Shown: one piece after another, positions 5,956-10,681 of the stretch
How the letters are laid out: each line of letters starts with the position of its first letter
How positions within the stretch are numbered: position 1 is the first letter of the stretch
Source of the DNA: Hyphomicrobiales bacterium
GTDB lineage: Bacteria > Pseudomonadota > Alphaproteobacteria > Rhizobiales > Devosiaceae
Direction of reading: 5' to 3'
Length of the DNA: 10,681 nucleotides
Assembly: GCA_028290345.1 (NCBI GenBank)
Contig: JAQGKB010000276.1
Location: 1-10,681, forward strand
Translations under genes and position numbers: made by a program
Notes under the pieces: model-generated
Database searches by the model: none
Told to the model about the DNA's origin: nothing
Seen by the model: only the letters and a program-made list of their open reading frames with translations

Positions 5956-6424
5956 AATCCGGGGGGCGGTCGCCTCGGACGCGGCGCTAATCGTCAAGTT
6001 CGTTGCCGATCTCGCGGCCTATGAGAAGCTCTCGCATGAGGCCAAGGCCAGCGAAGCCGACATCGTGCGCGATCTCTTCGGCGCCGATCCCAAGGTCTTT
6101 TGCGAGATCGCGGAGGTCGACGGCAGTCCGGTCGGTTTTGCCCTCTGGTTCTACACATACTCGACATTCCAGGGACGCTACGGAATCTGGCTCGAAGATC
6201 TCTATGTCGATCCCGCTGCGCGTGGGCAGGGGATCGGCGAGGCACTGCTGCAGCACCTGGCCCGGCGCTGCGTGGCCGAGGGATTGGGGCGATTCGAATG
6301 GTGGGTGCTCGACTGGAACACGCCTTCGATTGAATTCTATAAATCCAAGGGCGCGGAGCTGCAGGATGAGTGGACCAAGTGCCGAGTCGATGGCGCGGCA
6401 CTGCTCGAACTCGGTCGCGCATGA
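5939..6424 (+). CDS. GNAT family N-acetyltransferase (diamine/thialysine acetyltransferase-like)
   Basis: The product (161 residues, cytoplasmic) transfers an acetyl group from acetyl-CoA to an amine. The acetyl-CoA-binding motif A is clear: LEDLYVDPAARGQGIGEALL at residues 85-104, with the pyrophosphate-loop R-G-Q-G-I-G at 95-100. FYTYSTFQGRYGIWLEDLYV upstream, and VLDWNTPSIEFYKSKGA with Tyr134 downstream, match the spermidine/spermine- and thialysine-acetyltransferase (SSAT) branch of the superfamily, so a small polyamine-like or lysine-analogue substrate is likely but not certain. ATG at 5939 is used here; the ATG at 5945 (MSVEIRG) is an equally good start and would match typical family N-termini. 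It overlaps the DUF4424 gene at its start and folA at its end (ATGA, 6421-6424), so it is translated as part of the thyA-folA operon. Confidence 0.92.
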   Translation: MPMSVEIRGAVASDAALIVKFVADLAAYEKLSHEAKASEADIVRDLFGADPKVFCEIAEVDGSPVGFALWFYTYSTFQGRYGIWLEDLYVDPAARGQGIGEALLQHLARRCVAEGLGRFEWWVLDWNTPSIEFYKSKGAELQDEWTKCRVDGAALLELGRA

Positions 6425-6945
6425 GCGTCACCATTTCCATGATTGCCGCGGTCGCGGAGAACGGCGTCATCGGCGCGGGGAACGCGCTGCCTTGGCGGCT
6501 GCCCTCGGATTTTGCGTTCTTCAAGCAGACCACGATGGGCAAGCCGGTCATCATGGGCCGGAAGACCTTCGAGAGCATCGGAAAGGCCTTGCCGGGGCGG
6601 GTCAACATCGTTGTGTCGCGGCAGCCCGGCTATCAGGCCGAGGGCGTGCTGGTGATCGACAGTCTCGATGCGGCGCTCGAACACGGGCGCGCCATAGCAG
6701 CGGTCGATGGCGCCGACGAGGTAATGGTGATCGGCGGCGCCGCCATCTACAAGGCCGCGATGCCGCAGGCGCAACGGCTCTATATCACCCATGTCGCGCT
6801 CGACATTGAAGGCGACGCGCACTTCCCCAAGATCGATCCCGCCGAATGGGAAGTGGTCGCCGAACCGGTGGTGCCGATCTCGCCGAAGGACACGGCATCA
6901 TACCGCATTAGGGTATACAGCAGACGCTCTGGCGCCGCTCATTGA
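6421..6945 (+). CDS. folA: Dihydrofolate reductase
   Basis: FolA reduces dihydrofolate to tetrahydrofolate with NADPH, regenerating the cofactor oxidised by ThyA encoded at the head of the same operon. The 174-residue product has the family landmarks: the Met20-type loop ENGVIGAGNALPW (residues 13-25), the catalytic acid Asp30 in LPSDFAFF (equivalent to E. coli Asp27), the NADPH-binding MGRKTFESIG (45-54), and the second nucleotide-binding IGGAAIY (104-110), followed by HFPKIDPAEWEV. The chosen ATG overlaps the previous gene's stop by four bases; the frame is open further upstream, but the extra residues (Arg-rich) are not part of the fold. It is the last gene of the operon; the following hflK promoter overlaps its stop codon. 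Confidence 0.97.
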   Translation: MSVTISMIAAVAENGVIGAGNALPWRLPSDFAFFKQTTMGKPVIMGRKTFESIGKALPGRVNIVVSRQPGYQAEGVLVIDSLDAALEHGRAIAAVDGADEVMVIGGAAIYKAAMPQAQRLYITHVALDIEGDAHFPKIDPAEWEVVAEPVVPISPKDTASYRIRVYSRRSGAAH

Positions 6946-6970
6946 TCCAATCGACGCGCTTGCCTATATA
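6942..6970 (+). promoter_or_regulatory. hflK promoter (TTGATC - 17 bp - TATATA)
   Basis: TTGATC (6942-6947) overlaps the folA stop codon and TATATA (6965-6970) follows after exactly 17 bases. The predicted start, about 6977, gives a leader of roughly 30 bases before the hflK ATG. It implies that hflKC can be transcribed independently of the thyA-folA operon. Confidence 0.65.
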
Positions 6971-6996
6971 GGTCGGCAACAATTTTAATGTCACCG

Positions 6997-7001
6997 AAAG
7001 G
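6997..7001 (+). promoter_or_regulatory. Ribosome binding site of hflK
   Basis: AAAGG ends six bases before the ATG at 7008. This fixes the start at the ATG rather than at the in-frame TTG at 7002, which would sit directly against the ribosome site. Confidence 0.7.
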
Positions 7002-7007
7002 TTGAAT

Positions 7008-8171
7008 ATGCCCTGGGACAACAACACTGGTGGCGGTGGCCGCAATAATAATGGCGGTCCTTGGGGGCAGTCGCCGGGTGGCGGTGGTCCGCGCAAGTCC
7101 GGTGGCACTCCCAATCTGGAGGAAATCCTCAGCCGCGGCCGCGACCAGTTCAAGGGTGGCATTCCCGGCGGGCGTTGGGCGCTGATCGGTGGCGCGGTCG
7201 TCATCGTCATCTTCTGGCTGATGCAATCGATCTATACGATCGAGCCGCAGGAAGTGGGGGTCGAACTGCGTTTCGGCAAGCCCAAGCCCGAGCTGAGCTA
7301 TCAGGGCTTGCATTTCCACTTCTGGCCGATCGAGACGGTTGAGAAGGTCAATACCACTGAAAACCAGACGTCGATCGGCTCGGTCAGCACCGGCCGCACC
7401 AGCGGTCCCGATGGGCTGATGCTGTCGGGCGACCAGAACATCGTTGACGTGAAGTTCTCCGTGCTGTGGTCGGTCACCGATCCGGTCAAGTATCTGTTCA
7501 ACGTGCGCGACCCCGCCGACATGGTGCGCAGCGCCTCTGAAAGCGCCATGCGTGAAGTGGTCGGCCGCCGTCCGGCGCAGGATATTTTCCGCGATGACCG
7601 GGCCGGCATTTCCACCGAAGTGCAAAAGATCATCCAGGGCACGATCGACAGTTATGGGCTGGGCGTGAACATCAGCCGCATCGCCATCGAAAACGTCGCT
7701 CCGCCGGCGGAAGTGGCCGACGCATTCGACGAAGTGCAGCGCGCCGAGCAGGATGAGCAGCGGTTCCAGGAAGAAGCGCGCAAATATGCCAACACCCTGC
7801 TGGGCAATGCCCGTGGCCAGGCCTCGCAGATGCGCGAAGATGCGGCCGCCTACAAGGACCGGGTGGTCAAGGAAGCCGAAGGCGAGGCGTCTCGCTTCAC
7901 CTCGGTCTACGACCAGTACATCAAGGCTCCGGAAGTGACGCGCAAGCGGCTCTATCTTGAAACCATGGAGCAGGTGCTCGGTGGCAGCCAGAAGGTAATT
8001 GTCGACAAGGGGGCTTCGGGTTCGGGGGTGTTGCCGTACCTGCCGCTGCCGGCCTTGCGGCCGGCTCCGGGGCCCGCTCCGGCCACGGCACCCTCTTCGA
8101 CCCTGCCCGAGGCCCCGGCGGCCCCGACCGTCAGCGACGATCCGACGGCCACCCCTTCGGTTTCGAGGTAA
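7008..8171 (+). CDS. hflK: HflK, subunit of the FtsH-modulating HflKC complex
   Basis: HflK and HflC form a large inner-membrane assembly that surrounds and restrains the FtsH protease. The 387-residue product begins with a Gly/Asn-rich low-complexity segment (residues 1-37, GGGGRNNNGG-type), then one transmembrane helix (about 57-75, GRWALIGGAVVIVIFWLMQS), then a Band-7/SPFH domain starting at YTIEPQEVGVELRFG, facing the periplasm by analogy with E. coli HflK. A long charged helix (EVQRAEQDEQRFQEEARKYA and onward) is the coiled-coil part of the SPFH fold. The last 45 or so residues are a Pro/Ala tail (about 345-387), variable in the family. hflC follows after three bases. Orientation, order and size are as in other Gram-negative hflKC pairs. 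Confidence 0.96.
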   Translation: MPWDNNTGGGGRNNNGGPWGQSPGGGGPRKSGGTPNLEEILSRGRDQFKGGIPGGRWALIGGAVVIVIFWLMQSIYTIEPQEVGVELRFGKPKPELSYQGLHFHFWPIETVEKVNTTENQTSIGSVSTGRTSGPDGLMLSGDQNIVDVKFSVLWSVTDPVKYLFNVRDPADMVRSASESAMREVVGRRPAQDIFRDDRAGISTEVQKIIQGTIDSYGLGVNISRIAIENVAPPAEVADAFDEVQRAEQDEQRFQEEARKYANTLLGNARGQASQMREDAAAYKDRVVKEAEGEASRFTSVYDQYIKAPEVTRKRLYLETMEQVLGGSQKVIVDKGASGSGVLPYLPLPALRPAPGPAPATAPSSTLPEAPAAPTVSDDPTATPSVSR

Positions 8172-8174
8172 GCC

Positions 8175-9185
8175 ATGAACAACAATAATCGTCTTATCAT
8201 CGCCGCCGTGGTGGTTGTTGCCGCCCTCTACGTGGTGTTTTCATCGATCTACATCGTCAATCAGCGCGAGCAGGCGATCGTCATGCGCTTCGGCCAGATC
8301 ACCGACGTGCACACCGAGCCGGGGATCTATTTCAAGATCCCGACCTCGCTGGTCGATACTGTGCAGATCGTCGACGGCCGTATCCAGCGCTACGACATCG
8401 CCAACATGCTGTTGCAGGTGAAGGGCGGCAAATTCTACAACGTCGATGCTTTCCTCACCTATCGCATTGCCGACGCCCGCAAGTTCCGCGAGCGCCTGCA
8501 GGGCGATCTCACCCAGGCCGAAGACCGCATTGCAACCCGCTTCAACGCTGCCCTGCGGCAGGTCTATGGCTTGCGTGAATTCTCGGCTGCACTCTCCGAG
8601 CAGCGGGGCGCAATGATGCAGGAAGCGCAGGACCTGATCCGCCCGGACGCAGCGGACCTCGGCATCGAAATCGTCGATGTGCGGATCCTGCGGACCGACC
8701 TCACCAAGGAGGTTTCGGACCAGACCTATAACCGCATGAAGGCCGAACGGCTTGCCGAAGCGGCATTGCTGCGGGCGCGCGGCAACCAGGCGGCGCAGAG
8801 CCTGCGTGCTATCGCCGATCGTCAATCGGTGGAGATCGTCGCCGCAGCCCGCCGCGACAGCGAAATCCTGCGCGGCGAGGGCGAAGCTCAGCGCAGCCAG
8901 GTGTTTGCTTCGGCCTACAACGTCAATCCGGAATTCTTCGAATTCTATCGCTCGATGCAATCGTACCGGACAGCCCTGGGCAATACCGGCACCACGATGG
9001 TCCTGGCGCCGGATTCGGAGTTCTTCCACTACTTCGGGGCTGATGCCGGCGGCAATGTCGGGATCGGCACGCCGGCGGCGCCAAAGCCGCTCAGCGGGGC
9101 AATTGCTCCGGCAAAACCTGCGGCCGCGGCGGCAACGCCTGCTCCCTCGGGCCTGCTCCCATTGAGCCCGCCCGGGGCACAATGA
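8175..9185 (+). CDS. hflC: HflC, subunit of the FtsH-modulating HflKC complex
   Basis: Partner of HflK. The 336-residue product has an N-terminal transmembrane helix (about residues 6-27, RLIIAAVVVVAALYVVFSSI), followed by YIVNQREQAIVMRFGQ, the typical opening of the HflC Band-7 domain, and PGIYFKIP (49-56). The middle and C-terminal part hold the charged helix (DQTYNRMKAERLAEAALLRA) and FEFYRSMQSYR, both characteristic of HflC. The final stretch (about 295-336) is Ala/Pro-rich and longer than in E. coli HflC. The start lies three bases after the hflK stop, with GAGG inside the hflK end as ribosome site; the stop overlaps the next gene (ATGA at 9182-9185), so translation of the three genes is probably coupled. 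Confidence 0.96.
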   Translation: MNNNNRLIIAAVVVVAALYVVFSSIYIVNQREQAIVMRFGQITDVHTEPGIYFKIPTSLVDTVQIVDGRIQRYDIANMLLQVKGGKFYNVDAFLTYRIADARKFRERLQGDLTQAEDRIATRFNAALRQVYGLREFSAALSEQRGAMMQEAQDLIRPDAADLGIEIVDVRILRTDLTKEVSDQTYNRMKAERLAEAALLRARGNQAAQSLRAIADRQSVEIVAAARRDSEILRGEGEAQRSQVFASAYNVNPEFFEFYRSMQSYRTALGNTGTTMVLAPDSEFFHYFGADAGGNVGIGTPAAPKPLSGAIAPAKPAAAAATPAPSGLLPLSPPGAQ

Positions 9186-9367
9186 ACGATCTCTTCGCGG
9201 CGCTTGCGCTGGCGATAACTATCGAAGGGCTGCTTTACGCAGCCTTTCCGGAGCCGATGAAGAAGCTGCTGGCATCGATCCTGTCGATGCCAGCAGCAAA
9301 CATTCGTGCTGCGGGCCTCACTTGCGCCGGTGCCGGACTTGTTCTCTTGTGGTTCATTCGCGGTTAA
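9182..9367 (+). CDS. DUF2065 family small membrane protein
   Basis: The 61-residue product has two hydrophobic segments (about residues 3-21, LFAALALAITIEGLLYAAF, and 42-60, RAAGLTCAGAGLVLLWFIR) separated by a short amphipathic stretch, KKLLASILSMPAANI. Size, the EGLLYAAFPE motif and the place directly after hflC match the DUF2065 family, whose members accompany hflKC in many proteobacteria; no activity is assigned. By context it may assist the HflKC-FtsH assembly. Its coding sequence contains a 14-bp perfect inverted repeat (9265-9297). Confidence 0.9.
   Translation: MNDLFAALALAITIEGLLYAAFPEPMKKLLASILSMPAANIRAAGLTCAGAGLVLLWFIRG
9265..9297 (+). repeat. Perfect 14-bp inverted repeat (hairpin) inside the DUF2065 gene
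   Basis: GCTGCTGGCATCGA (9265-9278) is followed by TCCTG and then its exact reverse complement TCGATGCCAGCAGC (9284-9297). The mRNA can form a 14-pair stem with a five-base loop. There is no T-run after it on either strand, so it is not a classical terminator. It lies between hflC and the protease gene. Confidence 0.9.
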
Positions 9368-9398
9368 GACGTAGCTGCCAACTTTGCGCAGACCGTAC

Positions 9399-9404
9399 GG
9401 AGGG
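9399..9404 (+). promoter_or_regulatory. Ribosome binding site of the Do-type protease gene
   Basis: GGAGGG lies four bases before the ATG at 9409 and is the strongest Shine-Dalgarno match in the window. I see no convincing promoter in the 41 bases between the DUF2065 stop and this ATG, so the gene may be transcribed from the hflK promoter. Confidence 0.75.
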
Positions 9405-9408
9405 CGCC

Positions 9409-10681
9409 ATGAGGTTTGCATCGATCAAGGCCATCCTGGCCGTGGGCGTCTTGAACGTCGGGCTGGTTTCGGCGGCTGTGGCCAAGGGCCCGGATTCGGT
9501 TGCAGGCCTTGCCAAGGACCTTTCTCCGGCGGTCGTCAACATCTCTTCCTCGCACCATGTGAAGGGTGGGGCGGGCGTGCCCTATCCCACGGCTCCCCAG
9601 GGTTCGCCGCTCAATAAGCTCTTCGATGACGTCAATCCCAACCAGGGCGAGGGCGATCAGGCGCAGCAGGACAGCGAGAGCCTCGGTTCGGGATTCATCA
9701 TCAGTCCGGATGGGCTGATCGTCACCAACAACCACGTGATCGACGGCGCCGACGACATCGAAGTCTACCTCACCGACGGGACGCGGCTGACCGCAAAGGT
9801 CGTCGGCGTCGACCAGAAGGTCGATCTGGCGCTGCTGCGGATCGATGCGGGGCATCCGCTCAAATCCGTCGATTTCGGCGACAGCGATACCGCCCAAGTG
9901 GGCGATTGGGTGATGGCCATCGGCAATCCGTTCGGGCTTGGCGGCTCGGTGACGCTCGGCATAGTTTCGGCGCGCAACCGCGATATCGAAGCCGGGCCCT
10001 ATGATAGTTTCATCCAGACTGATGCCTCGATCAACCAGGGCAATTCCGGCGGACCGTTGTTCGACATGAACGGCAAGGTCGTCGGCATCAATACCGCCAT
10101 CGTCGCGCGCGGCGGCGCCTCGCTCGGCATTGGCTTCGCGGTGGCGGCAAACCTTGCGAAGCCGGTGATCGACCAGTTGCGGGAATACGGCGAAACCCGC
10201 CGCGGTTGGCTCGGCGTCGGCGTCCAGGACGTGACCGACGATATTGCCGCCAGCCTCGGCCGCAAGACGGCCAACGGTGCGCTGGTGGTCGATATCACCA
10301 AGGGCGGGCCATCGGACGGGGTGATCCAACAGGGCGACCTGATCCTGTCGTTCAACGACAAGCCGATCGACAAGATGCGCGACCTGCCGCGGGCCGTGGC
10401 GCAGACCGCAATCGGCAAGGCCGTGCATGTGAAAATATTGCGCAAGGGCAAGGAAGAGGTGTTCGACATCACGCTGGGCCGGCTCGAGTCGGGCGAAAAG
10501 CAAATCGCCGAGGCGCAGAGCCAGCAAACCCCGACCCTGCCGCCGGATGCACCCGAAGGCCCCATCGGTCCCGCGCCGAGCCTGGCGGACCTTGTCGGCG
10601 TGGACATCGCGCCGCTGAGCGATGCCTCGCGCAAGGAATACAGCTTACCAAAGAACGTCAACGGCGTGCTGGTCACCACGG
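9409..10681 (+). CDS. Do/DegP-family periplasmic serine protease (3' end outside window)
   Basis: This is a trypsin-like protease/chaperone for misfolded envelope proteins. The frame is open from ATG 9409 to the window end; 424 codons are visible. A signal peptide (residues 1-25, ending SAAVA before KGPDS) directs it to the periplasm. The protease domain carries the catalytic triad His109 (TNNHVI), Asp139 (VDLALLR) and Ser213 (QGNSGGPLF), with the insert between residues 50 and 92 typical of the LA loop, shorter than in E. coli DegP. A first PDZ domain covers about 264-355 (RRGWLGVGVQDV at its start), then a Pro-rich linker (about 365-390). A second PDZ domain begins near LADLVGVDIAPLS and is cut off. 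The order hflK-hflC-DUF2065-Do protease is common in this bacterial group. The paralogue (DegP, DegQ or MucD) cannot be decided from the visible part. Confidence 0.96.
   Translation, partial: MRFASIKAILAVGVLNVGLVSAAVAKGPDSVAGLAKDLSPAVVNISSSHHVKGGAGVPYPTAPQGSPLNKLFDDVNPNQGEGDQAQQDSESLGSGFIISPDGLIVTNNHVIDGADDIEVYLTDGTRLTAKVVGVDQKVDLALLRIDAGHPLKSVDFGDSDTAQVGDWVMAIGNPFGLGGSVTLGIVSARNRDIEAGPYDSFIQTDASINQGNSGGPLFDMNGKVVGINTAIVARGGASLGIGFAVAANLAKPVIDQLREYGETRRGWLGVGVQDVTDDIAASLGRKTANGALVVDITKGGPSDGVIQQGDLILSFNDKPIDKMRDLPRAVAQTAIGKAVHVKILRKGKEEVFDITLGRLESGEKQIAEAQSQQTPTLPPDAPEGPIGPAPSLADLVGVDIAPLSDASRKEYSLPKNVNGVLVTT

Noticed and set aside
7002..7007. TTG at 7002 as the hflK start
   Set aside because: It abuts the AAAGG ribosome site; the ATG at 7008 has proper spacing and matches the family N-terminus MPWD.
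9265..9297. The DUF2065 hairpin as a Rho-independent terminator
   Set aside because: No T-tract follows on either strand and it lies inside an intact gene.
1..10681. Mobile elements, CRISPR arrays, defence or toxin-antitoxin systems
   Set aside because: No transposase, integrase, direct-repeat array or recognisable defence gene is present; composition is uniform and the gene order is that of a core chromosome. The ribbon-helix-helix gene has no toxin neighbour.

Overview
The window is an ordinary chromosomal segment of an alphaproteobacterium, most likely of the Hyphomicrobiales. A Devosia-like genus is a guess from gene order that I could not check. Supporting signs are high GC with strong G/C third-position bias, a circularly permuted two-piece tmRNA gene, an SspB of the alphaproteobacterial type, and the order thyA - folA - hflK - hflC - DUF2065 - Do protease. 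I see no insertion sequence, integrase, phage gene, CRISPR array, rRNA or tRNA.

Layout. Positions 1-2573 (+) hold the 3' part of a large AsmA-like protein gene that begins before the window. Positions 2592-4076 are read on the minus strand. In transcription order this block holds a small, apparently frameshifted ORF (about 4076-3844), the tmRNA gene ssrA with its own promoter (about 3775-3452), sspB (3300-2815) and a small ribbon-helix-helix protein (2810-2592). The ssrA gene lies in what otherwise looks like an 830-base gene-free gap. It is recognisable from a 13-residue tag frame (ANDNNYAEARLAA then TAA), a seven-pair acceptor stem with a G.U at the third pair, and a CCA-ended acceptor piece upstream of the coding piece.

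From 4133 to the end all genes read on the plus strand. thyA (4133-4927), an exported DUF4424 protein, a GNAT acetyltransferase and folA (ending 6945) overlap stop-to-start and look like one operon. ThyA produces dihydrofolate and FolA reduces it back, so the operon brackets the dTMP/folate cycle. A new promoter at the end of folA serves hflK - hflC - DUF2065, followed by a Do/DegP-type periplasmic protease cut by the window end.

Protein quality control recurs: tmRNA tags stalled products, SspB hands tagged products to ClpXP, HflKC modulates FtsH, and the Do protease clears misfolded periplasmic proteins. The most notable observations are ssrA lying directly upstream of sspB on the same strand, a candidate slippery heptamer at the start of the small minus-strand ORF, back-to-back leaderless promoter geometry next to thyA, a CTG start for the ribbon-helix-helix gene, and a 14-bp perfect hairpin inside the DUF2065 gene. 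I do not see a convincing undescribed multi-gene system.
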